A DNA stretch of 46,932 bases from an uncultured Flavobacteriales bacterium (GTDB lineage Bacteria; Bacteroidota; Bacteroidia; Flavobacteriales_D; Crocinitomicaceae): the NCBI GenBank assembly GCA_903939755.1, contig CAJAII010000034.1, positions 1-46,932 on the forward strand, read 5' to 3'. The position numbers and the translations under genes were made by a program. The notes under the pieces were generated by a model. That model had not been told where the DNA came from. It saw nothing but the letters and a program-made list of their open reading frames with translations, and searched no databases. This document shows, piece by piece, positions 35,385-42,612 of this stretch (positions within the stretch are counted from its first letter, which is position 1; each line of letters begins with the position of its first letter).

Positions 35385-35810
35385 TTAATTTTTAGCTGCG
35401 TCTGTTAAAATAGACCGTGGAACATTTGGGAATCGTTCTGAAAGTCCATAACACCAGAGGTCAGTTGGAAATGTCGCCCCTTCTAGGATGTGCCATTTAC
35501 CATTTGTTTTTTTGAATAAAGCCCCACAGTAACAGCAATCGCCATAGTCTTCTGGCATCCTTAGTACTTTACCATCTTTTCGTTGTGCTTTACCTTCGAA
35601 GAAGGCATAGTCATTCATCACTTTAAAGTGATCCACAACAAAGACAACATCTTGCTGTACACGGTCATAAACCCTTTCTCTCATTAAATCGAGCATTTGC
35701 GTTCGTTCCGCGCTGTTTGCAGTTGATTTAGTTTTGAAGTCTCGCAGGCTTTGTGCCGTGCCGATAGTTGTTAAGGCAATAAATAAAATAAGTAGAACTC
35801 TTTTTTTCAT
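35385..35810 (-). CDS. small secreted protein, copy 1 of a tandem duplication
   Basis: A 141-residue exported protein (signal peptide MKKRVLLILFIALTTIGTAQ). The body has MLDLMRERVYDRVQQDVVFV, HFKVMNDYAFFEGKAQRKDGK and CCYCGALFKKTNGKWHIL, then FPNVPRSIL near the C-terminus; a stretch like FFEGxA..KxGxxW is reminiscent of NTF2-like or DUF-type secreted folds, but I do not recognise the family. The CCYC cluster is invariant between the two copies and may bind metal or form disulphides. The gene leads the M15 peptidase (6 bases on). Function unknown. Confidence 0.7.
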   Translation of the reverse strand: MKKRVLLILFIALTTIGTAQSLRDFKTKSTANSAERTQMLDLMRERVYDRVQQDVVFVVDHFKVMNDYAFFEGKAQRKDGKVLRMPEDYGDCCYCGALFKKTNGKWHILEGATFPTDLWCYGLSERFPNVPRSILTDAAKN

Positions 35811-35872
35811 GAAAATAAATTTATGGTTAAATATACAAATTTCTATAAGAAATACAGCTAGCTTTTATGTTT

Positions 35873-35971
35873 TCAGTTGAAGAAATGCGCCGTTATTCGA
35901 AGTGTTAATCCGTGGGATAAGCTTTTATTTAGGTTGAATGAAAGTAAGAATAAGAAAAACACTGATTTCAT
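35873..35971 (-). pseudogene. relic of the M15 peptidase 5' end, made by tandem duplication
   Basis: Reading the minus strand from the ATG at 35971 gives MKSVFFLFLLSFNL, almost the signal peptide of the M15 peptidase at 35378 (MRAVFFLFLLSFTL), at the same position relative to the small secreted-protein gene. After about 14 codons similarity ends and the frame closes at 32 codons. Best explained as the end of a duplicated block. Confidence 0.8.
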
Positions 35972-35976
35972 TATTT

Positions 35977-36411
35977 TTAATATTTAGCCGCTTCTGACAA
36001 AATCGCCCGTGGAACATTTGGGAATCGTTCTGTAAGCCCTGAAGACCACACATCGTTAGGAAATGTCGCCCCTTCTAAAATGTGCCATTTGCCATTTGTT
36101 TTTTTGAATAAAGCCCCACAATAACAACAAACATCTACATCCTCTAGAAATAATGATAAATCCATTGATTTCCCATCTTTTCGTTGAGCCGTACCTTCGA
36201 AGAAGGCATAGTCATTCATCACTTTGAAGTGATTGACCACAAAGACAACATCTTGCTGCACATGATCGTAGACTCTTTCTCTCATTAAATCGAGCATTTG
36301 CGTTCTTTCCGCGCTGTTTGCAGTTGATTTAGTTTTGAAGTCTCGCAGGCTTTGTGCCGAGCCGATAGTTGTTAAGGCAACAAATAAAATAAGTAGAACT
36401 TTTTTTTTCAT
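35977..36411 (-). CDS. small secreted protein, copy 2 of a tandem duplication
   Basis: Starts at the ATG at 36411, where a signal peptide begins (MKKKVLLILFVALTTIGSAQ); an upstream in-frame ATG at 36462 only adds 17 residues. The 144-residue protein is nearly identical to copy 1 except in one segment: copy 1 has KVLRMPEDYGD and this one KSMDLSLFLEDVDV just before CCYCGALFKKTNGKWHIL. Other changes are single residues (R/H, D/N, S/T). The difference in that loop suggests divergence of a surface or ligand-contact region. Upstream DNA also matches (GAAAATAAATTTATG). Confidence 0.7.
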   Translation of the reverse strand: MKKKVLLILFVALTTIGSAQSLRDFKTKSTANSAERTQMLDLMRERVYDHVQQDVVFVVNHFKVMNDYAFFEGTAQRKDGKSMDLSLFLEDVDVCCYCGALFKKTNGKWHILEGATFPNDVWSSGLTERFPNVPRAILSEAAKY

Positions 36412-36566
36412 GAAAATAAATTTATGGATAAATGTACAAATTTCTATTGTTAGCAAAGCCATCTTTTTTGTTTCTCCCCTCTCAAAGGAGTAATGAATAG
36501 ATGGGTTTATTCGTGGGCTTCGCTTTCAATTTAGAAGAAAAAGAAGCTTCATAACTCACAATATTT

Positions 36567-36574
36567 TAACTTTG
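36567..36574 (+). promoter_or_regulatory. -7 element immediately before rsgA
   Basis: TAACTTTG ends 4 bases before the GTG start of rsgA. Transcription from it would begin at the start codon itself, giving a leaderless message. The motif may be chance since no -33 TTG is visible. Confidence 0.35.
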
Positions 36575-36578
36575 TCAA

Positions 36579-37517
36579 GTGGAAGAAGCACTCGTATTAA
36601 AATCTACTGGATTATGGTATACCCTGGAATTGGCAAATGGGGAGGTTGCGCAGGCGCGAATTCGAGGAAAGCTCCGATTAGATGGACTCTCGACCACCAA
36701 CCCAATTGCTGCAGGAGATAAGGTCTATATCCGTGATGAAAAAGATAGCGAAGGAAATTATCTAATAGATAATGTGGTGGAACGGCATAATTACATTGTC
36801 CGGAAATCCACTAACTTGAGCAAGCAGATGCAAATAATGGCAGCTAATATTGACCATGCCTATCTAGTGGTAACCTTAAAATCACCGGTCACACAGCTTG
36901 CTTTCATCGATCGTTTTTTGGTGGCAGCCGAGTCTTTTCGGATTCCAACCACCTTATTATTTAACAAAATTGATTTGTATAGCGAAAAGGAAGCGGGTCT
37001 TTTCGAGGTGTTAAAATCGATTTACACCGATATTGGCTATGCAGTTGTACCGATATCAACCTTTAATGCCGACTCCATTTCCTTTTTAAAAGAGGAAATC
37101 AAGGGTAAAAATGTCATGATCTCCGGTAATAGTGGCGTTGGAAAATCATCTTTGGTAGCGGCATTAGATCCAACTCTACATTTGCGGATAGGAGAAATAT
37201 CACAATCTCACGAACAGGGTAAGCACACTACTACATTTGCTGAAATGCATAAATTAGCAAGTGGCGGCTATATTATTGATACCCCAGGCATCCGTGCTTT
37301 TGGATTAATTAATCTCGAAAAAGACCATATCGCTCATTATTTTAGAGAAATGCGGAGCAGGCTAGGGGAGTGTAAGTTTCATAATTGCTTACACTTAAAC
37401 GAACCCCATTGTGCCGTAAAACTAGCCCTTGAAGAAGAGAATATCGCCCCCTCCCGCTACCATAGTTATGTGCAACTCATGGAAGATGACGCCAGCTCTC
37501 CCTATCGCTACGATTGA
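36579..37517 (+). CDS. rsgA: ribosome small-subunit biogenesis GTPase RsgA
   Basis: Circularly permuted GTPase that checks late 30S maturation. The 312-residue protein has an OB domain (about 1-75: VLKSTGLWYTL, GDKVYIRDE), then G4 (LFNKIDLY), G1 GNSGVGKSSL, the switch segment HTTTFAEMH, G3 DTPGIRAFG and a zinc finger with C, H and C ligands (GECKFHNCLHLNEPHCAV). The order G4-G1-G3 is the permuted arrangement. Start is GTG at 36579; there is no nearby Met that keeps MEEALVLKSTG. Confidence 0.95.
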   Translation: MEEALVLKSTGLWYTLELANGEVAQARIRGKLRLDGLSTTNPIAAGDKVYIRDEKDSEGNYLIDNVVERHNYIVRKSTNLSKQMQIMAANIDHAYLVVTLKSPVTQLAFIDRFLVAAESFRIPTTLLFNKIDLYSEKEAGLFEVLKSIYTDIGYAVVPISTFNADSISFLKEEIKGKNVMISGNSGVGKSSLVAALDPTLHLRIGEISQSHEQGKHTTTFAEMHKLASGGYIIDTPGIRAFGLINLEKDHIAHYFREMRSRLGECKFHNCLHLNEPHCAVKLALEEENIAPSRYHSYVQLMEDDASSPYRYD

Positions 37518-37519
37518 AA

Positions 37520-37660
37520 TTACTGTTTTATAATTTTAAAAGTATCCTGCATCTCTGTGCCCGCTTTAAATAGATACACTCCTTCAGATAGGTTTGATAA
37601 ATCGATGTAGGTTACTATTTGTTTGTTGTAAACAAGATTAATTCTAATAAATACAAAATT
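37520..37660 (-). pseudogene. orphan T9SS type A sorting-domain tail
   Basis: Minus-strand translation of these 47 codons ends in IDLSNLSEGVYLFKAG, then FKIIKQ and a stop, the classic C-terminal half of a Por-secretion-system type A domain (DLSxLxxGxYxxx...KxxK). The upstream half and any catalytic region are missing; the fragment begins where the lipoprotein gene 37659-38273 stops. It is a leftover of a larger secreted-protein gene that was cut or replaced. Confidence 0.75.
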
Positions 37661-38273
37661 ATGGTCTAATTGCTTCAAATTCTATATCTAAAGTAACGGG
37701 AATATCAAATCCAGTATTAGGAAATATTGAAGATTGAAAATAAATTGTTCCTGTATAGTTGCCTTTTACTGGTTGTGAATTTGCATATTGACCATTTCCG
37801 GCTGTACCTAAGCTTGTTAAATTAATTGGTAATCTTGGGCCAAGACCTCCAGTAGAATTTGGAACCATTGGCCCATTTTGTGTTAATGAATATCCACCAA
37901 AAAAATTTACAGCAGTAACATCAGTGAACCAAGAACCCAAGACTACACAATTAGATAATTGATTTATACCTAAAGATGGGTTTTCTATTGTAATTAGTAA
38001 TTCACCATTATCTCCACTTATATAGCTTGCGGCTGTTTTATCTATTATTCTTGAATGAAAGGTCCAAGAACTTGATGTTGTGGCAACACAGTAATTTGAA
38101 TTAATATCAAAAGTGTTACTTTCCGCCCTATGTGATACTCCATTAATGCTAACTTTAAATTTCCAAGATGATGTATTAGGTTGAGGATTGTTAGGATTAC
38201 AACTTGTTAAAACACTTGAAATTAATAAAGTTGATAGGATTATTAGTGAATAAATTTTCATAATAATTTTCAT
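37659..38273 (-). CDS. lipoprotein of unknown function
   Basis: A 204-residue lipoprotein: signal peptide then lipobox LTSC (Cys25), followed by the Asn/Pro-rich NPNNPQPNTSS. The mature part is Ser/Thr/Gly-rich and beta-predicted with WKFKVSINGVSHRAESN and ending FDIPVTLDIEFEAIRP. This style resembles DUF6252-type lipoproteins of Bacteroidota, but I am not certain. A second Met at residue 5 (MKIYSLI) could start translation. The TAAATTTG -7 element at 38310-38317 is upstream. Divergent from the XRE regulator, with which it may form a regulated pair. Confidence 0.65.
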   Translation of the reverse strand: MKIIMKIYSLIILSTLLISSVLTSCNPNNPQPNTSSWKFKVSINGVSHRAESNTFDINSNYCVATTSSSWTFHSRIIDKTAASYISGDNGELLITIENPSLGINQLSNCVVLGSWFTDVTAVNFFGGYSLTQNGPMVPNSTGGLGPRLPINLTSLGTAGNGQYANSQPVKGNYTGTIYFQSSIFPNTGFDIPVTLDIEFEAIRP

Positions 38274-38309
38274 TTAATTTGCATTAATATTTACGCTATT
38301 AATTGTTAG

Positions 38310-38317
38310 CAAATTTA
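38310..38317 (-). promoter_or_regulatory. -7 element of the lipoprotein at 37659-38273
   Basis: Minus-strand TAAATTTG, 36 bases before the lipoprotein ATG, matches TAnnTTTG. No -33 TTG at the normal spacing. Confidence 0.4.
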
Positions 38318-38349
38318 GGGTTCAAATATTTCTTCCTTAGCTAAATCAC

Positions 38350-38364
38350 CTCATACAATATGAG
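38350..38364. promoter_or_regulatory. possible operator between lipoprotein and XRE gene
   Basis: CTCATA, 3 bases, TATGAG is a perfect dyad in the 153-base divergent spacer. A site of this kind between an XRE regulator and its neighbour is a common autoregulatory layout. No second copy is seen. Confidence 0.35.
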
Positions 38365-38426
38365 CACATCTAATAATTTATGAGTCTTTCATATTAATTA
38401 TTATTTTTACGGATAAATCTATTTAA

Positions 38427-38798
38427 ATGGAAAACCTGAAGATTGGTCATAAAATCAAAAAACTAAGAGAGCTTAAAAATTTAACTCAAGAACACATGGC
38501 TAATTCTATTGGTATTTCACAAGGTGCGTACAGTAGAATGGAGCTTGGTGAAACAGAAATCACTTATTCTAAATTAGAAAAGATTTCTGAAGAACTAGGA
38601 ATGAAACCTGAGGAGATCATTGCATTTAATGAAAGCATGGTTTTTAATGTGATGAATAATCAAACTGGTAATGGTTTAGTAATCAATAACAATCTAATTT
38701 CTGAAATAGAAAAAACACACTTTGAACAACAAATATTATTATTAAAAGAAGAAAATACACATCTTAAAAAAGTTATTGAGAGCTTGCTTATTAGATAA
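38427..38798 (+). CDS. XRE-family transcriptional regulator with C-terminal coiled coil
   Basis: A 123-residue DNA-binding protein. Residues 6-62 are an HTH_3 domain: IGHKIKKLRELKNLTQEHMA, then the turn and recognition helix SQGAYSRMELGETEI and a supporting helix ISEELGMKPEEII. Residues 85-120 (EIEKTHFEQQILLLKEENTH plus LKKVIESLL) form a heptad coiled coil, probably for dimerisation. This architecture is common in Bacteroidota beside mobile or accessory genes. A small dyad upstream may be its operator. Target unknown. Confidence 0.88.
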   Translation: MENLKIGHKIKKLRELKNLTQEHMANSIGISQGAYSRMELGETEITYSKLEKISEELGMKPEEIIAFNESMVFNVMNNQTGNGLVINNNLISEIEKTHFEQQILLLKEENTHLKKVIESLLIR

Positions 38799-38846
38799 TT
38801 CTTTTTGTAATGAGTTTTTCATGAAGTGAACTTCTTTTTTGATCCG

Positions 38847-38862
38847 CTCCGCCGCGGCGGAG
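38847..38862. repeat. 16-bp GC-rich palindrome
   Basis: CTCCGCCG followed by CGGCGGAG is a perfect palindrome in an AT-rich gap (38799-38939). It resembles the CTCCGCC/GGCGGA pieces inside repeat R3 and may be a short member of the same family. No gene in this gap. Confidence 0.5.
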
Positions 38863-38939
38863 GATTACAGAACCTAAAAAAGGGCTCATTCAACCCCGGT
38901 TTCATACCACTTTTCTCGTTTCGCCGCTTCTATTACTCT

Positions 38940-40160
38940 TTACTTTTTCAAGTTATTTAACAACGTTTTTTCAACGAGTTCACTCTCTTTTTTATTGATT
39001 TCCGTTTCAGAGGAGAAGGTCTTCCATTTAGATAGTGTTTCTTTTACTTGATCAATGATTTCATTGCCGTTATTGATGCCAAAGTAAGCGGCTAATTTCA
39101 ACAAGTCTTTTTTGCCAATTTCTTGATACGTATTTGCAACTGAAAGACTATGATATCCTCCCGGGGAGGGCGAAAAGGTTAAGTCGAAAGCAGGGGCTAA
39201 ACGCCATTTTCCGTTTTCATTCATCAAAAAAGCAACGTTTTTACTATGGTCATCCATATTGGAAGCATATACATTGAACACAGCCAAACGAAATACTTTT
39301 TCGCAGGCACTTAAATTATTCTCCAATCGGTTTGCAGCATCCATTACATGGCCATAATCCATGGTGCTATATCGGAAATCATCATGTAATAAGCCGCAAG
39401 CAGAATGCAGATGCAATCGTTTATTGGCAAAGCGATCAAAACGCTTCGTTCCAAAAAAAACTTTTCCTTTTTCAGTGTAAAATAAGTTGGAATCACTCAT
39501 TTCGATTCCACAAGCTAAGGCCATCTTGTAATAAGCAAACTCAATTCGTGCGATATCTTTTAAATCGTTTAGTGCGGGAAACTTTATAATCCAAGGTTCA
39601 AATTCTTCTTGAGAAACAGTGGAGAATTGATTCAATTTTTGATTGTAATTCACCAATATTTTCGGCCGCGCGCCAACTGAATTTCCACCAAGATGGTACA
39701 ATTGATCCAAAAATGAGGCATTACCAGTTTTTAATAATTCTTCCGATTCTTGGGCAATCAGGTCTAAATTAATGCGTTCATTTTCAGATTTTCCTTCATC
39801 GGTAACCGGTTCGTAAATCAATGCGCCTTGAGCACTTTTTCCTAGCATAGAAAGCCGGTCCAAAACACTAATTTCTTTTGGGTTTTTGCCACTTTTAATT
39901 AATTTTCGATCCAAGAGTAATCTTCCCCAACCATCAGGTATTGAATCGTTGAATACGCCAAATAGTCCGTCAAAAGGCGCTCTCGGCGAAAGAAGTATTT
40001 CAGTTGTTTTCTTTAATTTAAAGGGAGAAATATCCAAATCGCTTTCCAAAAAGGAAGGTTCAAATCTAAAATATAGTTGCTGATTTTGCTCAATGAGTAT
40101 CCCCACCTCAATGATTGATGCTCCAAAATCCAATGATACATTAATTCTTTCTTGGCTCAT
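38940..40160 (-). CDS. hipA: HipA-family kinase toxin
   Basis: A 406-residue protein of the type II HipBA system. Visible: N-subdomain (about 1-115: VSLDFGASIIEVGIL, PDGWGRLLLDRKL, LDRLSMLGKSAQGALIYEP), phosphate loop GGNSVGARPKILV (about 159-171), FGTKRFDR, the catalytic loop NMDDHSKN (N301-N308, with D304 as base region) and the metal motif LAPAFDLTFS (D326). HipA phosphorylates glutamyl-tRNA synthetase in Escherichia coli and induces persistence; the target here is unknown. All kinase motifs are present, so it is probably active. The start is 6 bases after the antitoxin stop. Confidence 0.9.
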   Translation of the reverse strand: MSQERINVSLDFGASIIEVGILIEQNQQLYFRFEPSFLESDLDISPFKLKKTTEILLSPRAPFDGLFGVFNDSIPDGWGRLLLDRKLIKSGKNPKEISVLDRLSMLGKSAQGALIYEPVTDEGKSENERINLDLIAQESEELLKTGNASFLDQLYHLGGNSVGARPKILVNYNQKLNQFSTVSQEEFEPWIIKFPALNDLKDIARIEFAYYKMALACGIEMSDSNLFYTEKGKVFFGTKRFDRFANKRLHLHSACGLLHDDFRYSTMDYGHVMDAANRLENNLSACEKVFRLAVFNVYASNMDDHSKNVAFLMNENGKWRLAPAFDLTFSPSPGGYHSLSVANTYQEIGKKDLLKLAAYFGINNGNEIIDQVKETLSKWKTFSSETEINKKESELVEKTLLNNLKK

Positions 40161-40166
40161 TCCGAT

Positions 40167-40439
40167 TTACTTAAATAATTTCTCAATGTCCTTGTTTTTA
40201 TTTGATTGAAAAACGGTTTCAAAATCACCTAGTTTCCCAAGGATAAAAGCGATTTTTAATAATGAATCCAATGAAACATGACCACTCGTTTCAAATCGTT
40301 TGTAACTCCCAAGCGAAACATTAGCACGTTGAGCAAGTTCACTCTGGGACATTTTAAGTTCTTTTCGAAGGGTTCTTGTTCGTTGAGCAAGTTCCTTGAG
40401 TATGTCTGTTGGATTTTTATCAATGGAAAAAGGATTCAT
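40167..40439 (-). CDS. hipB: HipB-like antitoxin, XRE family
   Basis: From the ATG at 40439 it has 90 residues; a TTG at 40460 would add 7 but lies within the operator. An HTH_3 domain spans about 16-73: LAQRTRTLRKELKMSQSELA, QRANVSLGSYKRFETSGHVS. The remainder (FILGKLGDFETVFQSNKNKD plus IEKLFK) is the C-terminal arm. HipB neutralises HipA and represses the operon. The gene precedes hipA by 6 bases, the normal order. Confidence 0.88.
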   Translation of the reverse strand: MNPFSIDKNPTDILKELAQRTRTLRKELKMSQSELAQRANVSLGSYKRFETSGHVSLDSLLKIAFILGKLGDFETVFQSNKNKDIEKLFK

Positions 40440-40446
40440 AATAGAT

Positions 40447-40495
40447 AATATATTAGCCAAATTTACTAATTATTAATAGAAATAGCTAATATATT
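40447..40495 (-). promoter_or_regulatory. operator and promoter region of hipBA
   Basis: AATATATTAGC (40447-40457) and GCTAATATATT (40485-40495) are perfect inverted copies with centres 38 bases apart, directly upstream of hipB. The paired sites look like two half-operators for HipB dimers with the promoter between or over them. Confidence 0.65.
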
Positions 40496-40570
40496 GGCTT
40501 AATTGTTTTTGAGGTGAAGTTAAAAATGCTGCTAATCTAAACACAGACAAGTTCCCGACACTAAAAAACG

Positions 40571-40601
40571 AAAAAGCCCACTTCATATAATGAAGTGGGC
40601 T
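40571..40601 (-). terminator. terminator of tRNA-Arg
   Basis: Minus strand: an 11-bp perfect stem (TGAAGTGGGCT pairing with AGCCCACTTCA, 5-base loop) followed by a T run (five As on the plus strand at 40571-40575). It is 9 bases past the 3' end of tRNA-Arg. Confidence 0.85.
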
Positions 40602-40609
40602 CCTTTTGT

Positions 40610-40680
<71 letters not shown>

Positions 40681-40682
<2 letters not shown>

Positions 40683-40810
40683 CTATTATACATTTCAATT
40701 TTCGGTTTGCTCTATTCTCCCGAACCATCGGGAGAGCTAGCGGACCCTATTATACATTTCAATTTTCGGTTTGCTCTATCCTCCCGAACCATCGGGAGAG
40801 CTAGCGGACC
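40681..40810 (-). repeat. two tandem 64-bp repeats derived from the tRNA-Arg 5' end
   Basis: Units 40681-40744 and 40745-40808 differ at one base (40716 T, 40780 C). On the minus strand each reads (G)GTCCGCTAGCTC, the first 13 bases of tRNA-Arg, then a hairpin TCCCGATGGTTCGGGA in place of the D-loop, then GATAGAGCAA, the next 10 bases of the tRNA, then 30 unrelated bases. The intact tRNA-Arg follows directly as a third partial copy. Confidence 0.85.
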
Positions 40811-40824
40811 AAACCCAATAAAAT

Positions 40825-40851
40825 AAAAAAGGGGGATGAATTTCATCCCCC
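40825..40851 (-). terminator. terminator downstream of tRNA-Pro
   Basis: Minus strand: GGGGGATGA, 3-base loop, TCATCCCCC (40831-40851), followed by a T run (six As at 40825-40830). It lies 3 bases after tRNA-Pro, before the tRNA-Arg relics. Confidence 0.85.
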
Positions 40852-40854
40852 TTG

Positions 40855-40929
40855 TCGGGGCGGCAGGATTCGAACCTGCGACCTCCTGGTCCCAAACCAG
40901 GCGCGATGACCGGACTACGCTACGCCCCG
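40855..40929 (-). tRNA. tRNA-Pro (anticodon TGG)
   Basis: 75 bases. Acceptor CGGGGCG/CGCCCCG, anticodon stem-loop CCTGGTTTGGGACCAGG with TGG, and T-arm GCAGGTTCGAATCCTGC. The discriminator is A and CCA is not encoded. Confidence 0.95.
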
Positions 40930-41000
40930 AACTTATTGACCTTTTGTTATTGCTTTCAGTTTGATCGTTATCAAACACGTTTCACCATAATCAATCTACG

Positions 41001-41087
<87 letters not shown>

Positions 41088-41157
41088 TCCGTGTTATCGG
41101 ACGGCAAAAATAATAAAACCATTTGTTTTTTTAGAATTTTAAGCGAAAAAAATGCAC

Positions 41158-42327
41158 TTATTCGTAAACAAATTCTCCGTGGCCCCCTTTTATGGTGACT
41201 TTACGGCCTTTATTGGCTTCCACATGACCAATAACTTTTGCGTCAATCCCAAATCCTTTCGAAATTTCGATAAGGTCTTGGGCTATTTCTTTTGGCACGT
41301 ATAATTCCATTCGATGCCCCATATTGAACACTTTATACATTTCCTGCCACGGTGTTTGTGATTGCGCTTGAATTATTTTAAATAGTGTTGGGGTATCAAA
41401 TAATGAGTCTTTAACAATATGTAAATCATCAATAAAATGCAATATTTTTGTTTGTGCACCGCCCGAGCAATGAACCATGCCATGGATTTCGTTTCTGAAT
41501 TTAGCAAGCATCTCAATAATTACAGGTGCGTAAGTACGAGTAGGTGAAAGTACTAATTGTCCTGCATTAAGCGGACAATCTTCAATGGGATCTGTTAACG
41601 AAAGACCTCCGCTGTAGATGAATTCTTCAGGGATAGCTGCATCATAACTTTCTGGAAATAAATTTGCCAAGTTGTGTTCAAAGACATCATGTCGCGCACT
41701 TGTCAAACCATTACTCCCCATGCCGCCGTTGTAAGCATGTTCATAGTTTGCCTGACCATATGACGCAAGCCCAACTATGACATCACCCGGTTGTATGTTA
41801 CTATTTGAAATAACATCGGATCGTTTCATGCGACAAATCACTGTTGAATCGACAATGATTGTTCTCACAAGGTCGCCCACATCTGCTGTTTCTCCTCCTG
41901 TAGAGTGAATGTCTAAGCCATAATTTCTTAGTTCTTGTAAAAGTTCCTCTGTTCCATTAATAATTTCAGAAAGAACTTCTCCCGGGATAACATTTTTATT
42001 TCTTCCTATGGTTGATGAAACCAATATGGGACCAATCGCGCCCACACAAAGTAAATCATCAATATTCATTATCAAGGCATCTTGGGCAATCCCCTTCCAA
42101 ACGGATAAGTCGCCGGTGGTTTTCCAATAGATATAAGCAAGCGAAGATTTTGTTCCCGCGCCATCGGCATGCATAATGATACAATGGTCTTCTTTTCCTG
42201 CTAAATAATCCGGAACAATTTTACAAAATGCCTTAGGGAACAATCCTTTATCGATGTTTTTAATTGCATTATGAACATCTTCCTTTCCCGCTGAAACTCC
42301 TCGGGCTTGATATCGATTGTCTGACAT
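41158..42327 (-). CDS. purM: phosphoribosylformylglycinamidine cyclo-ligase (AIR synthase)
   Basis: Closes the imidazole ring in purine synthesis, making AIR from FGAM with ATP. The 389-residue protein is the longer Bacteroidota form. It has RYQARGVSAGKEDVHNAI at the start, HADGAGTKSSLAYIYW, IMNIDDLLCVGA, the family's STGGETADVGDLVRT loop, VIVGLASYGQANYEHAYNGG and MVHCSGGAQTKILHFID. A -7 element TACCTTTG lies 19 bases upstream on the minus strand. It is 37 bases downstream of xseB and may be in its own unit. Confidence 0.93.
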   Translation of the reverse strand: MSDNRYQARGVSAGKEDVHNAIKNIDKGLFPKAFCKIVPDYLAGKEDHCIIMHADGAGTKSSLAYIYWKTTGDLSVWKGIAQDALIMNIDDLLCVGAIGPILVSSTIGRNKNVIPGEVLSEIINGTEELLQELRNYGLDIHSTGGETADVGDLVRTIIVDSTVICRMKRSDVISNSNIQPGDVIVGLASYGQANYEHAYNGGMGSNGLTSARHDVFEHNLANLFPESYDAAIPEEFIYSGGLSLTDPIEDCPLNAGQLVLSPTRTYAPVIIEMLAKFRNEIHGMVHCSGGAQTKILHFIDDLHIVKDSLFDTPTLFKIIQAQSQTPWQEMYKVFNMGHRMELYVPKEIAQDLIEISKGFGIDAKVIGHVEANKGRKVTIKGGHGEFVYE

Positions 42328-42346
42328 TTACCTTAAAATTGAAATA

Positions 42347-42354
42347 CAAAGGTA
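42347..42354 (-). promoter_or_regulatory. -7 element of purM
   Basis: Minus-strand TACCTTTG ends 19 bases before the purM ATG. It is the same octamer as before pheS. No -33 TTG at normal spacing. Confidence 0.5.
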
Positions 42355-42364
42355 GAAAAAAGCC

Positions 42365-42574
42365 TTAGTTATTTTCTGTAACGTCATCTAATTCATCCAG
42401 AATCTTTTGAACGTCGAGCTCTGTTGCCTTTAATTTAGACTTGCAGATTTTTATAAGTTCGGCGGCACGCTTTACTTTAATGGATAATTCGTCAATGTTA
42501 ATGTTTCCGGTTTCCATTTCACCAACAATTTCCTGTAATTCCTCGAAAGCCGCTACGTAATTTGATTCATTCAT
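42365..42574 (-). CDS. xseB: exodeoxyribonuclease VII small subunit
   Basis: A 69-residue helical protein: YVAAFEELQEIVGEMETGNI, NIDELSIKVKRAAELIKICK and SKLKATELDVQKILDELD match the XseB hairpin that binds XseA. The complex digests single-stranded DNA. xseA is not in the window. It lies between the M1 aminopeptidase gene (38 bases upstream) and purM. Confidence 0.85.
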   Translation of the reverse strand: MNESNYVAAFEELQEIVGEMETGNINIDELSIKVKRAAELIKICKSKLKATELDVQKILDELDDVTENN

Positions 42575-42612
42575 GCTATAAAATTAGTATTTCTAAGTAA
42601 AAATAAGGTGGA

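Noticed and set aside
36463..36578. Third copy of the secreted-protein duplication upstream of copy 2
   Set aside because: Only about 30 bases near 36490-36535 resemble the junction; too short and diverged to annotate, mentioned as a hint only.
38820..38840. GAAG-TGAA-CTTC hairpin followed by six Ts after the XRE gene
   Set aside because: The stem is only 4-5 bp, too weak to call a terminator.
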